A DNA stretch of 64,000 nucleotides, taken from positions 7,156 through 71,155 of the forward strand of contig RYVZ01000017.1 of assembly GCA_003979345.1 (NCBI GenBank), written 5' to 3'. Origin of the DNA: Lachnospiraceae bacterium. Lineage in GTDB: Bacteria > Bacillota > Clostridia > Lachnospirales > Lachnospiraceae. Positions within the stretch are counted from its first letter, which is position 1. Each line of letters opens with the position of its first letter. The position numbers and the translations under genes were made by a program. Shown in pieces: positions 7,990 through 17,000 of the stretch. Under the pieces are notes generated by a model, which had not been told where the DNA came from, searched no databases, and saw only the letters and a program-made list of their open reading frames with translations.

Positions 7990-8090
7990 GACTTTGGTCT
8001 ATGGCATGGAAGCCCGTGTTTTTTGATTACCGTAGGGTGTTTCGCAATCGCCTGATCACAAAAACGGGAAAAGGAGTGTGCACACGGAAG

Positions 8091-9401
8091 ATGACTGAGC
8101 ATCAGGCAATGGAATATATCGCAGAACTTGCGCGATATGGAAGCGTGCCGGGATTAGATAGCATCCGGGAATTATGCGGGAGGCTGGGTGATCCGCAGGA
8201 GAAGGTTCCCGTTGTCCATATCGCCGGCACGAACGGAAAGGGATCGACGCTTGCCTATCTGACTGCGATCCTGAAAGAGGCAGGGTACCGTGTGGGAAGC
8301 TATTCTTCTCCGGCGGTCTTTGCGTATCGGGAGCGGTTCATGATGAATGGAAAAATGATCGCCAAGTCTTTGTTTGCAAGACTTCTTAATCGCGTCGCCG
8401 GAGCAGCGGAAGAAATGGCGGATGAAGGGTATGCCCATCCGACCGCATTTGAAGTGGAGACTGCGCTTGCGTTTTGTTTTTTTGTAGAAAAAAAATGTGA
8501 CATCGCGGTTGTGGAGACCGGCATGGGAGGGCTTCTGGATGCGACGAACCTGATCCGGAAACCGCTTGTCAGTGTGCTGACGTCGATCAGTATGGATCAT
8601 ATGCAGTTTTTGGGAAAGACGATTGCGAAGATTGCGGAGCAGAAGGCGGGAATCATCAAGGCGGGATGTCCGGTCGTCAGCGCCGCACAAAAAGAAGAGG
8701 CTGCGTGCGTGATCGCGCAGGAGGCAGCAAAAAAGAAAGCACCGCTGTCTGTGGCAGATGTGAAAAATGTATCCGGTATCAGGTACGGAATCCAGACCCA
8801 AAGCTTTCATTACGGCGGATACCGGAATTTGAAGATCTCTCTTGGAGGCGTCTGGCAGATCGAGAACGCGGTACTGGCGGCGGAGACCGTGCGTGTGTTG
8901 AACGGGCAGGGAGTTTCAATCGGAGAAGATGCCTTGAGACAGGGACTTGTCTCGGCACAATGGCGGGGAAGGCTGACTATTTTACAAAAAAAACCATATG
9001 TGATCGCAGATGGCGCGCATAACGCGGATGCTGCTGAAAAACTGGCACAGTCCCTTTCTTTTTATTTTACAAATAAATCGAAAGTCTTTATAATGGGAGT
9101 GTTAGGCGATAAAGACTATGAAGCGATCGTGAATCGGATGGCGCCGCTTGCAGAGCAGATCATAGCGGTGACGCCGCCTGAAAATCAACGGGCGCTGCCA
9201 GCCTACGAACTTGCGCAGGAAATCAGAAAGATCAACGAGCATGTGACAGCGGCGGATAGTCTAGAGGAGGCGGTTGAGATGGCGTATCTGTTGACGCCGC
9301 CGGACGGCGTGATCGTCGCATTCGGTTCCCTTTCCTATCTTGGAAAGTTAGAGCAAGTGATACGGAATCGCGGAAAGCGCGCAGGTGTCGGTGGAACATG
9401 A
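8091..9401 (+). CDS. folC: Bifunctional folylpolyglutamate synthase/dihydrofolate synthase
   Basis: FolC joins glutamate to dihydropteroate and then extends the gamma-glutamyl tail of folates, using ATP. The Mur-ligase type P-loop HIAGTNGKGST is at about residues 46-56, followed by VGSYSSP, the Mg-binding region VVETGMGGLLDATN, TSISMDHMQFLGKTI, and the C-terminal domain with VIADGAHNADA. The length of 436 residues is normal. ATG 8091 was chosen because the family starts just before HQAMEYIAEL; AAGGAG is 14 nt upstream, so a slightly earlier GTG (8076) cannot be excluded. It opens a folate cluster with folE, an HD protein, folP and folBK. Confidence 0.95.
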   Translation: MTEHQAMEYIAELARYGSVPGLDSIRELCGRLGDPQEKVPVVHIAGTNGKGSTLAYLTAILKEAGYRVGSYSSPAVFAYRERFMMNGKMIAKSLFARLLNRVAGAAEEMADEGYAHPTAFEVETALAFCFFVEKKCDIAVVETGMGGLLDATNLIRKPLVSVLTSISMDHMQFLGKTIAKIAEQKAGIIKAGCPVVSAAQKEEAACVIAQEAAKKKAPLSVADVKNVSGIRYGIQTQSFHYGGYRNLKISLGGVWQIENAVLAAETVRVLNGQGVSIGEDALRQGLVSAQWRGRLTILQKKPYVIADGAHNADAAEKLAQSLSFYFTNKSKVFIMGVLGDKDYEAIVNRMAPLAEQIIAVTPPENQRALPAYELAQEIRKINEHVTAADSLEEAVEMAYLLTPPDGVIVAFGSLSYLGKLEQVIRNRGKRAGVGGT

Positions 9402-9494
9402 GACGCAGGCAGCTGCAGGCAGGAAAAAGTATCATTGACCAGATTGGCCGGCATAGAACGTGATGCAAGAGTGCCGGTACATTGAGAAGTAGAA

Positions 9495-9648
9495 GCAGAT
9501 GAACGTTGATACCCTGATAAGTACAGGCAGGTGAACGTTGATGCCCCGGCAGGTATAGGCAGATGAACGTTGGTACCTTGGTAAGTACAGGTGCATAAAT
9601 GCTGGCGTCTTGATCAGTACTGGTACTGGGACGCTGGTATATAAGTTG
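9495..9648 (+). repeat. Five degenerate 32-bp tandem repeats before folE
   Basis: Units start at 9495, 9527, 9559, 9591 and 9623 (the last partial). Each begins G-C/T-A/G and contains the core GAACGTTGATACC (or a diverged form) and ends GTAAGTACAG. The first three are close copies; the fourth and fifth are diverged. They fill the gap between folC and folE and stop about 27 bp before the folE start codon. They carry no clear protein reading. Confidence 0.85.
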
Positions 9649-9675
9649 TATAGGACGGACTTGGGAGATGACGGC

Positions 9676-10233
9676 ATGGATAAGGAAATGATCAGGACGG
9701 CAGTGGAGATGCTGCTAAAAGGAATCGGTGAGGATCCGGAGCGGGAAGGTTTGAAAGAAACACCTGACCGTATTGCGCGTATGTATGAGGAAATTTTGGG
9801 CGGAGCAGGAGAAACAGCCGCGCAGCCATTGTCAAAAACTTTTCATACGGACAGCGCTGAGATTGTTTTGGAGAAAGATATCGTTTTTTATTCCATGTGT
9901 GAGCACCATATGATGCCGTTTTTTGGAAAGGCACATGTAGCATATATTCCGGACGGTGAGGTCGTGGGTCTCAGCAAGCTTGCGCGTACCGTGGAAATCT
10001 ATGCCCGCCGTCTGCAACTACAGGAGAGGCTGACCGCGCAGATTTCCGATGCATTAATGGCTCATGTGAAGTGCAGGGGCGTCATGGTGATGCTGGAGGC
10101 GGAGCATATGTGCATGACGATGCGCGGAGTGAGAAAACCGGGTTCCCAGACTGTTACGATCGCAAAACGCGGTGCGTTTGCCGATCGGCAGGAACTTGAG
10201 CGTACCTTTTTTGCAATGCTTGGAAGAGCATAA
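9676..10233 (+). CDS. folE: GTP cyclohydrolase I
   Basis: FolE converts GTP to 7,8-dihydroneopterin triphosphate, the first step of folate synthesis. At 185 residues it matches the family. The zinc and catalytic motifs are visible: [22 protein letters not shown] (Cys and His ligands), then [27 protein letters not shown] and [14 protein letters not shown] with the second conserved Cys. The N-terminal [21 protein letters not shown] is the usual family opening. ATG 9676 has GGGAG 8 nt upstream. It is separated from folC by a tandem repeat block but is in the same orientation and pathway. Confidence 0.97.
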   Translation: MDKEMIRTAVEMLLKGIGEDPEREGLKETPDRIARMYEEILGGAGETAAQPLSKTFHTDSAEIVLEKDIVFYSMCEHHMMPFFGKAHVAYIPDGEVVGLSKLARTVEIYARRLQLQERLTAQISDALMAHVKCRGVMVMLEAEHMCMTMRGVRKPGSQTVTIAKRGAFADRQELERTFFAMLGRA

Positions 10234-10677
10234 AGCGAAAGGGATCGTTATGTCTGTCGGAATATAAAAGCAGGAGAGGGAGTGCCCTGCATGTGAGAGT
10301 ATAAAAGGGAGAGGCATTGCGATGCCCTTCAGGGCGGGCTGCTGGAGACGGAACGATCCTTGTCCGCAGAGCGTGCCCCGCTGGAAACAATAGAGGAGCA
10401 GGAATAAGCAAAATGGCAGAAACACACATTCCTGTTTGCTTTTGTGCTTGATCTGATGATTTTGCTTGCCGTGACAGCGACGGCTATGTGCAATTGGAAT
10501 ATTGTTTCTTTTCTGACGGAGCCGGGTGGCTTTTCATTCGGATTTAAGATTCTGAAAAGCAAAATCATGGGAGTTGGCATGAAGCCGTGAAGAAGTGGGA
10601 GGAAGAGGAAAAGAGAAAGAGGAAAAGAAAAAGAGGAAAAGAGAAAGAGGAATAGGCAAAGAGAAAGAGGGCTGTCA
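10234..10677 (+). other. Gap with a possible hydrophobic remnant and a purine tract
   Basis: No confident gene is present. Between about 10416 and 10590 a frame without a good start reads FLFAFVLDLMILLAVTATAM, a plausible membrane helix, followed by ~35 residues to a stop at 10588-10590; this may be a gene remnant or chance. From about 10591 to 10671 almost every base is a purine, built from repeats of AAAAGAGAAAGAGG. This tract runs into the ribosome-binding region of the next gene. Confidence 0.45.
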
Positions 10678-11232
10678 ATGGAAAGAGTCAACCGGATTTT
10701 ATCAAATCCCGCATATCAGGAAGCGATTCGTAAGAATGAAGAATTAGAGAGGGACAGGCGATACTGTCATCATGATATGGCGCATTTTCTTGATGTGGCG
10801 CGTATCGCCATGCTGCTTGCAGTGAAAGAAAAACTTCCAATATCACAAGCCCAAAAGCTTTCGGTTTCACAAGCCCAAGAGCTTTCGCATTTACAAGTTC
10901 AAGAGGTTCCCATTATGGAAGCTCTTGTTTACGCCGCCGCGCTCGTACATGACATTGGCAGATACCGTCAATATGAAGACGGGACGCCGCATGAACAGGC
11001 AAGCGCAGAACTGGCGCCCAAAATACTTCTGGAAAGCGGATTTGATCAAAAAGAAACAGATGTTATTGTTGATGCGGTGCGCAGCCACAGGAATGAAAAC
11101 ATTGCAGAGGAAAGAAGCCTGCGCGGACTGTTATATCGGGCTGATAAATTAAGCCGTGCCTGCTTTGCATGCTTTGCGCGGCAGGAATGTAACTGGAGTG
11201 CTGATAAAAAGAACATGCAGATTGTGTTGTGA
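10678..11232 (+). CDS. HD-domain phosphohydrolase in the folate operon
   Basis: The HD metal-binding signature is present: CHHDMAHFLDVARIA near residue 30-44, VYAAALVHDIGRYRQYEDGTPHE near residues 85-107, and VRSHR near 135. HD proteins of this type are metal-dependent phosphohydrolases, and one is often found among folate genes in Clostridia. A role in dephosphorylating a pterin intermediate is possible but unproven. Residues ~54-79 form an in-frame imperfect repeat of eight residues (SQAQKLSV, SQAQELSH, LQVQEVP) lying between the first and second HD motifs. The C-terminus ends 35 bases before folP starts. Confidence 0.85.
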   Translation: MERVNRILSNPAYQEAIRKNEELERDRRYCHHDMAHFLDVARIAMLLAVKEKLPISQAQKLSVSQAQELSHLQVQEVPIMEALVYAAALVHDIGRYRQYEDGTPHEQASAELAPKILLESGFDQKETDVIVDAVRSHRNENIAEERSLRGLLYRADKLSRACFACFARQECNWSADKKNMQIVL

Positions 11233-11266
11233 AGCTGCCATTGCCCAGGCAGATGGGGAGATTTTT

Positions 11267-12115
11267 ATGAAGATTGGTAACAGGGAGTTTGATACGGCGG
11301 CGCATACTTATGTGATGGGGATCTTGAATGTGACGCCGGACTCCTTTTCGGACGGTGGAAAATGGAATCATATGGATGCGGCGCTGAAGCATACGGAGCA
11401 GATGATCGAAGAGGGGGCTTCCGTGATTGATGTGGGCGGTGAATCGACAAGACCGGGATATGAACCGGTCAGTGATGAGGAGGAAATCGCCCGTATCGCG
11501 CCAATGATCACACATATTAAATCAAGATTTGACATACCGGTCTCGCTTGATACCTATAAAAGTGCGGTTGCGGAGGCAGGGCTTCGGGCAGGAGCGGATA
11601 TGATCAACGATATCTGGGGACTTCGTCACGATGACAACATGGCGCGGATCATTGCTGACAGCGGTGCTGCATGCTGTCTCATGCATAACAGGGATAAAGC
11701 GGTCGATACCGGTCAGGTGAAAAATGATAAAAGTTGTGTGGATGTCAGCCTTTTTTGGGAATCTGTGCTTGTTGATCTGTCGAAGAGTGTGCGCATTGCA
11801 GAGGAAGCAGGCATTGCGCGCGATAAAATCATACTTGATCCGGGAATCGGTTTCGGGAAGACTTATGAGCAGAATCTGCAAGTGCTTCACGATATGGAAA
11901 AATTACACACGTTTGGTTATCCCCTGCTGCTCGGTGCATCGAGAAAGTCGGTGGTTGGTCTGACGCTGGATCTGCCTGTGAATGAGCGATTAGAGGGGAC
12001 GCTCGTGACGACGGTTCTCGCGGTCATGAAACGCTATTCATTTGTCCGTGTGCATGACATCAAAGAACATGTGCGCGCGATCCGGATGGCGGAGGCGGTC
12101 AGGGACTGCGTGTGA
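11267..12115 (+). CDS. folP: Dihydropteroate synthase
   Basis: FolP condenses 6-hydroxymethyl-7,8-dihydropterin diphosphate with p-aminobenzoate and is the sulfonamide target. The family motifs are clear in the 282-residue TIM barrel: MGILNVTPDSFSDGG near residue 17-31, VIDVGGESTRPGYEPV near 57-72, SLDTYKS, NDIWGL, LDPGIGFGKT, and LLGASRKSVVG. The start at ATG 11267 follows GATGGGGAG. The gene overlaps no neighbour but lies 34 bp after the HD gene and about 97 bp before folBK. Confidence 0.97.
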   Translation: MKIGNREFDTAAHTYVMGILNVTPDSFSDGGKWNHMDAALKHTEQMIEEGASVIDVGGESTRPGYEPVSDEEEIARIAPMITHIKSRFDIPVSLDTYKSAVAEAGLRAGADMINDIWGLRHDDNMARIIADSGAACCLMHNRDKAVDTGQVKNDKSCVDVSLFWESVLVDLSKSVRIAEEAGIARDKIILDPGIGFGKTYEQNLQVLHDMEKLHTFGYPLLLGASRKSVVGLTLDLPVNERLEGTLVTTVLAVMKRYSFVRVHDIKEHVRAIRMAEAVRDCV

Positions 12116-12212
12116 TTGGCGGCGGAAATTGCTGCTTTGCAGCGCAAATCCGGCACGGGATGCGCTTTCATCAGCGTTTCCCTGAAAAGCAGACGCAGCA
12201 TGGAGGATGAAC

Positions 12213-13034
12213 ATGGATGAAATTCGGATCTCAGGACTTGAAGTATATGCCTATCATGGCGTATTTCCGGAGGAAAACAAGAAGGGACAGCATTTTTATA
12301 TCAATGCCGTGCTCTATACGGATACAAGAAAGGCGGGAAAGACTGACGAGCTTTCCGATTCTACACATTACGGGCTTGTCTGCGAAGAGATGGCGCGTGC
12401 AATGAAGGAACAGTGTTTTCATCTGCTGGAACGTGCTGCCGAATATGTGGCGGAGCGCGTTCTGCTTACATTTCCGCTGATCCGGGAGATCGAGCTTGAA
12501 ATCTGTAAGCCGGAGGCGCCGATCGCGCTGCCGTTTTCGAATGTGTCCGTGAAAATACGACGCGGCTGGCATACCGTCTATCTGGGACTTGGTTCTAATC
12601 TTGGGGATTCCGGACAATATCTCAAGACTGCCTTGGAGAAGCTTTCGGCATCGAAGCAGATCAGGGGAGTAAAAAGCTCTGAATGGATACGTACAAAGCC
12701 TTACGGTGTGGAAGAACAGCCGGACTTTCTAAATGGCGCGGCTGTCATGGAAACGCTGTTTACGCCATGGGAGCTTCTTGATTTTTTGCATATAGTGGAA
12801 GCAGAAGCGGGACGTGTGCGCAAAGTGCGCTGGGGCGCCCGTACATTGGATTTGGATATTCTTTTTTATGATGACCGGGTGATCGACAGCGAAAATCTCA
12901 CGATCCCGCATATGGACATGGTAAACAGGGAATTTGTACTGGTGCCGCTTGCCGGGCTGAATCCGTACCTGCGCCATCCCATAACAGGAAGAACCGTGCA
13001 GGAGATGCTTAAAGACCTGCGGGAGAGGGTATAA
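12213..13034 (+). CDS. folBK: Fused dihydroneopterin aldolase / HPPK (FolB-FolK)
   Basis: The first ~115 residues are dihydroneopterin aldolase: ISGLEVYAYHGVFPEE at the start, the DSTHYGLVCEEM strand, and ICKPEAPIALPFSNVSVKI near the end. From about residue 118 the 6-hydroxymethyl-dihydropterin pyrophosphokinase domain follows: VYLGLGSNLGD, LNGAAVMET, and RWGARTLDLDILFYDD, IPHMDMVNREFVLVPLAGL. Together they make the substrate of FolP. Fusions of this kind are common in Clostridia. ATG 12213 is preferred because GGAGG ends 6 nt before it; an ATG at 12207 touches the RBS. Last gene of the folate cluster. Confidence 0.96.
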   Translation: MDEIRISGLEVYAYHGVFPEENKKGQHFYINAVLYTDTRKAGKTDELSDSTHYGLVCEEMARAMKEQCFHLLERAAEYVAERVLLTFPLIREIELEICKPEAPIALPFSNVSVKIRRGWHTVYLGLGSNLGDSGQYLKTALEKLSASKQIRGVKSSEWIRTKPYGVEEQPDFLNGAAVMETLFTPWELLDFLHIVEAEAGRVRKVRWGARTLDLDILFYDDRVIDSENLTIPHMDMVNREFVLVPLAGLNPYLRHPITGRTVQEMLKDLRERV

Positions 13035-13040
13035 CGGTTT

Positions 13041-13244
13041 TTATGGATATATCTGGTCGGTCAATTGTTTCCAATATTCCTGAAGTTCATCCGATACACG
13101 CATAAAATAACGGCCCACTTTGTCCTTTTCGGTTCTTCCGCCCATGCTTAAGACAAAGAAATACAGATCATCCTGATATTGGTATATGACGACCTCTTTA
13201 TAGCTGTCTTCATAAGCGGCCCTGATAATGATGATCGTCGGCCG
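13041..13244 (-). pseudogene. In-frame 67-codon continuation beyond the DUF5050 stop codon
   Basis: Directly after the TGA that ends the DUF5050 gene, the same reading frame stays open for 67 codons to a TAA at 13041-13043. The translation (RPTIIIIRAAYEDSYKEVV ... YFFVLSMGGRTEKDKVG ... ELQEYWKQLTDQIYP) has the composition of a real protein and no start codon near its beginning. It could be the tail of one longer gene split by a nonsense mutation, a readthrough extension, or a remnant joined by deletion. No family was recognised. Confidence 0.6.
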
Positions 13245-14276
13245 TCAACGGCTTTCTGAGATCACGGTATCCAGTGCGGCGCGAAATTCTTCGGGATAGT
13301 CAGAACCGATCTCGCAGTGATACATGGTGATATCATCGCCGTAAGCGTTAAAATACAGATATCTGCTTGTCAGACAGAGATTGTGGTAGACGCCTTCGGC
13401 AAGTGTTACCATGCCGGAGCCGTCCTTGTTGATTCTTTTTAGGGCGGGCGATTCACGATCCACGGTCTGATAGAACACATAATCGTCGGAAACATTGAAG
13501 AACTCGACGCGGTCCGTTGTCAGCGTTTCTACAGTCCCGGACGTAAGTTCCAGCCTTGAGAGCGCGTAATGCTGCGAAAGATCCATGTAGTAGATCCATC
13601 CGTCCGAGTACATCGGATTCCACAGGCTGCCGTCAAAGATGCGGGTGATCTCATTTGTTGTCGTGTCAAGGCGGTAGAGATTATGGTCGTTTGTTGTGCC
13701 GTGGAAATAAATACTGGTTCCATATCCGCAGGCGGGATTTGCGATATAATCCGTTACCTGTGTATCATCCTGCCCTGAGGTGCCGATCCGGTGCATCGTA
13801 AAGACCTTTGAATCTTCATAGTATTGAAAATAAATGGAATTGCCGGCAAGCAGCAGGGTATCGACTGTTCCACGCTTTAAGCAGGTCAGGTTTTTGCCTT
13901 CCGTTGTGGATCGGTAAAGACCGGTTGACTTCAACACGCTCCCCAAGTCTGAGCCGTTGCGGTTATCTTCCTGAAAATAATACAGATGGCTGCCCGCAGC
14001 ATTTAAGAAACGGATGGTCTGATTATTGAGTTTGCGAATGCCGGATTCATCGGGAGTCATGCGGTAGAGTGTGCCATTGTCGTAGAAGTTGGCAAAGTAT
14101 ACGACACCGTCGGCTTCACAAAAATAACCACCGTTGTTTAAGTTGCCTGCCGTGTTGCCGATCGTGTCGTCGGGATATGTTTCTATGCGTTCCTTCAAAA
14201 GATATTTTGGAGCCATCAGAAGACCTAAAACGAGTATGATTATGAGTATCACAAGAACAGGACGCATTTTTTTCAT
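13245..14276 (-). CDS. DUF5050-like membrane-anchored beta-propeller protein
   Basis: An N-terminal membrane anchor (VLVILIIILVLGLLMAPKYLL, residues ~7-27) is followed by an extracellular part with repeated short blades of the pattern Y-Y/F-x5-G-x-L-Y-R-x-T, for example GVVYFANFYDNGTLYRMTPD, SHLYYFQEDN, GWIYYMDLS and DDYVFYQTV. This pattern matches DUF5050 proteins, which form beta-propellers and are common in Lachnospiraceae envelopes. Function is unknown. The start codon follows AGTGAGGCTTCCTT. The frame continues past the stop codon for 67 codons (13041-13244), so the annotated end may reflect a nonsense mutation. Confidence 0.8.
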   Translation of the reverse strand: MKKMRPVLVILIIILVLGLLMAPKYLLKERIETYPDDTIGNTAGNLNNGGYFCEADGVVYFANFYDNGTLYRMTPDESGIRKLNNQTIRFLNAAGSHLYYFQEDNRNGSDLGSVLKSTGLYRSTTEGKNLTCLKRGTVDTLLLAGNSIYFQYYEDSKVFTMHRIGTSGQDDTQVTDYIANPACGYGTSIYFHGTTNDHNLYRLDTTTNEITRIFDGSLWNPMYSDGWIYYMDLSQHYALSRLELTSGTVETLTTDRVEFFNVSDDYVFYQTVDRESPALKRINKDGSGMVTLAEGVYHNLCLTSRYLYFNAYGDDITMYHCEIGSDYPEEFRAALDTVISESR

Positions 14277-14296
14277 AAGGAAGCCTCACTTTTCAC

Positions 14297-14315
14297 ATAA
14301 AATCAAAGATTTTAT
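14297..14315. promoter_or_regulatory. Palindrome in the divergent pheA/DUF5050 region
   Basis: ATAAAATC and GATTTTAT form a perfect 8-bp inverted repeat around AAA, about 20 bp before the DUF5050 start codon on the minus strand. A minus-strand promoter-like pair (TTGATA, TAAAAT) surrounds it. It may be an operator or just AT-rich symmetry. Confidence 0.35.
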
Positions 14316-14447
14316 TATAAAAATCTAATTTTTATCAATGATATTATACTCCTGCCGGCTAAAATCGGCAAGAAGAGAAAAAAGCTTCTTGTTCAACCTT
14401 ATAATTAGGTATAAAATAAGAAGAAAACGTAAGGGACAGGGTCGGTA

Positions 14448-15587
14448 GTGCAAATGCAGAAGGATTTGGGTGAATTACGGAATCGGATTGATGAGATCGA
14501 CGAGCAGATCGTTGCGCTGTACGAGGAGCGCATGGAGGTCTGTAAGGGGGTTGCGCAGTACAAGATCGCGAATGGCAAAAAAGTATTCGATCGTGCGAGA
14601 GAGGATGAAAAACTCCAAAAAGTAAGCGGTCTGACACATAATGAGTTTAACAGCCACGGTGTACGGGAATTGTTTGAGCAGATTATGTCCATGAGCCGTA
14701 AGCTTCAATATCAGATGCTGGCTGAGGAAGGCAGTACGGGAAGGCTGCCGTTTATCGACGTGGACCGTCTGGATACGGCGCGGGCGCGCGTTGTTTTTCA
14801 GGGAGCGGAGGGTTCCTATTCGCAGGCTGCTGTGCGGCGCTTTTTTGGGGAGGACGTGAACAGTTATCATGTTGAAACATTCCGCGACGCAATGGCGGCG
14901 ATCGAGGAAGGGAGTGCGGATTATGCGGTTCTGCCGATCGAGAACTCGACGGCCGGCATTGTCAGTGAGATCTATGATCTGCTCGTGGAATTTGAAAACT
15001 ATATCGTCGGTGAGCAGATCATACCGATTGAACACTGTCTGATGGCGATTCCGGGCGCTGAAGTGTCCGACATCCGCACGGTATATTCCCACCCGCAGTC
15101 ATTGATGCAGAGCGCCCGCTATCTGCAGGATCATCCGAACTGGAAGCAGGTCAGCTTAAAAAACAATGCGTTCGCGGCGAGGAAAGTGGCTGACGAAGGC
15201 GATAGGACACAGGCGGCGCTGGCAAGCGCTTACGCTGCAAAGGTATACGGGCTTACCGTGCTGGAGCAGGGCGTTAACGACAGTAATAACAATTCGACGC
15301 GGTTTATCATCGTAACGAACCAGAAGATATTCCGCACGGATGCTGATAAGATCAGTATTTGTCTGGAGGTACCGCACAAGAGCGGTTCGCTTTACCATAT
15401 ACTGTCCCATTTCATCTACAATAATCTGAATATGACGAAGATCGAGAGCCGCCCGATTGAGGAGCGGAGCTGGGAATACCGCTTTTTCATTGATTTTGAA
15501 GGGAACCTTTCGCAGAGCGCCGTCAAAAACGCACTGCGCGGTCTGCGTGAGGAAGCGCGCAGCATGAAGATTCTCGGAAATTATTAA
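14448..15587 (+). CDS. pheA: Bifunctional chorismate mutase/prephenate dehydratase
   Basis: The protein makes phenylpyruvate from chorismate. Residues ~1-90 are an AroQ-type chorismate mutase (LGELRNRIDEIDEQIVALYEERMEVCKGVAQYK). Residues ~112-290 are prephenate dehydratase (VVFQGAEGSYSQAAV, YAVLPIENSTAGIV, TVYSHPQSLMQSARYL, NNSTRFIIVT). The C-terminal ACT domain has the ESRPIEER motif that binds phenylalanine, so feedback inhibition is expected. GTG 14448 is 7 nt after AGGGACAGG; ATG 14454 is the alternative. The gene is divergent from DUF5050 and is followed by the DUF815 gene. Confidence 0.96.
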   Translation: MQMQKDLGELRNRIDEIDEQIVALYEERMEVCKGVAQYKIANGKKVFDRAREDEKLQKVSGLTHNEFNSHGVRELFEQIMSMSRKLQYQMLAEEGSTGRLPFIDVDRLDTARARVVFQGAEGSYSQAAVRRFFGEDVNSYHVETFRDAMAAIEEGSADYAVLPIENSTAGIVSEIYDLLVEFENYIVGEQIIPIEHCLMAIPGAEVSDIRTVYSHPQSLMQSARYLQDHPNWKQVSLKNNAFAARKVADEGDRTQAALASAYAAKVYGLTVLEQGVNDSNNNSTRFIIVTNQKIFRTDADKISICLEVPHKSGSLYHILSHFIYNNLNMTKIESRPIEERSWEYRFFIDFEGNLSQSAVKNALRGLREEARSMKILGNY

Positions 15588-15642
15588 TGTCTGTGTATAT
15601 GCCGGATAATGAATATCTCCAAAGGCGGCATGGGAGGTTAAC

Positions 15643-16932
15643 ATGAAAGAACAGCAGTTATTGATCTATAGGGGAATCTTGGAGCATTCCCTCTTTTTAT
15701 CCATGGCACGGCTTGTTCACCGCTATGAGAACCGGGACAGTGAGGAACTTTCCACGCTGGCGGCGGGCTGTGTGAGCGGACTTTTGGCGTATGCGGCGGA
15801 GCATGGTTTCTATGGAAATATATGGCATTGTTATCTGACAGACCTGCTCGTGAACGATGAAAATCCATACAGCATGTCATGTGAGATCACCGGCAGCATC
15901 ACGGGTACGCTGGATAAAGCGGCGGAGCATGATCTTGAAATATTGAAGGAGTGCTTTTCTTATGATTTTGGTACGATGATGAGGCGGCTTTCCGTGTCGG
16001 AATTTTCAATGGTGGAGCAGTTTGAGCGAAGCGGGAAGGAAGGGCATGTTTATAATACAAGGATCCGGGACCGGATATGCGGTCTTGCACGATTGCTTGG
16101 CGCCTGTCAGTCGGCCCGGGAGATGAAAGAGGTTCTCACACAGTTTTATCAGGAATATGGTGTCGGCAGATTTGGACTTCATAAGGCTTTTCGGGTGGAA
16201 GAACAGGAAAATCATACATTTATTAAACCCATATTAAACATTCAACATGTTCATTTGGACGATCTGATTGGCTATGAATCAGCAAAGAGGAAACTGATCG
16301 ATAATACTGAAGCGTTTGTATCGGGGCGCAGCGCGAACAACTGCCTGCTGTTCGGGGACGCGGGAACGGGCAAATCTTCCTGCATCAAAGGAATCCTGAA
16401 TCAGTATTATGACAGAGGGCTGCGTATCATTGAAATTTATAAACATCAGTTTGGACACTTGAACGAAGTGATATCCCAGATCAAAAACCGAAACTATAAG
16501 TTTATCATATATATGGATGATTTGAGTTTTGAAGAGTTTGAAGTGGAATATAAATATCTAAAGGCAGTCATTGAAGGCGGACTGGAGAAGCGCCCTAAAA
16601 ATGTACTGATCTATGCGACATCCAACCGGCGGCATCTGATCAGGGAAAGCTTTCGGGATAAGGAGGAGCGTGACGAGGAGCTTCATACAAATGATACAGT
16701 GCAGGAAAAACTATCGCTCGTATCACGGTTTGGCGTGACGATCTATTTTGGTGCGCCCGATAAAAAAGAGTTTGAGCAGATCGTTCTTGCGCTTGCAAAG
16801 CGTGACGGGATCGCCATGCCGGAGGAAGAACTTTTGGCAGGGGCAAACCGTTGGGAACTTTCACACGGGGGCAGATCAGGGCGCTGTGCACAGCAGTTCA
16901 TAGATTATCTTTCGGGAATACCGACAGAGTAA
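15643..16932 (+). CDS. DUF815 AAA-type ATPase
   Basis: An N-terminal helical domain of ~190 residues is followed by an AAA+ ATPase core. Walker A is GDAGTGKSS near residue 239, Walker B is FIIYMDDLSFE near 287, and sensor-1 is IYATSNRRHL. The block containing DDLIGYESAKRKLIDNTEAFVSG before Walker A is characteristic of DUF815. The molecular role of this family is not established. It sits between pheA and the polyphosphate genes. Shine-Dalgarno GGGAGG is 5-6 nt before the ATG. Confidence 0.9.
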   Translation: MKEQQLLIYRGILEHSLFLSMARLVHRYENRDSEELSTLAAGCVSGLLAYAAEHGFYGNIWHCYLTDLLVNDENPYSMSCEITGSITGTLDKAAEHDLEILKECFSYDFGTMMRRLSVSEFSMVEQFERSGKEGHVYNTRIRDRICGLARLLGACQSAREMKEVLTQFYQEYGVGRFGLHKAFRVEEQENHTFIKPILNIQHVHLDDLIGYESAKRKLIDNTEAFVSGRSANNCLLFGDAGTGKSSCIKGILNQYYDRGLRIIEIYKHQFGHLNEVISQIKNRNYKFIIYMDDLSFEEFEVEYKYLKAVIEGGLEKRPKNVLIYATSNRRHLIRESFRDKEERDEELHTNDTVQEKLSLVSRFGVTIYFGAPDKKEFEQIVLALAKRDGIAMPEEELLAGANRWELSHGGRSGRCAQQFIDYLSGIPTE

Positions 16933-17000
16933 AATGAAAATGGAAAATGCTTTTGACGACGGATCAGAGTGTACGTCGCAGCGCGCGAAAGGGGTAAAAA

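Noticed and set aside
7882..8090. Possible tetrahydrofolate riboswitch before the folate operon
   Set aside because: The conserved core of the known THF riboswitch classes was not found; only a promoter-like TATAAT is present.
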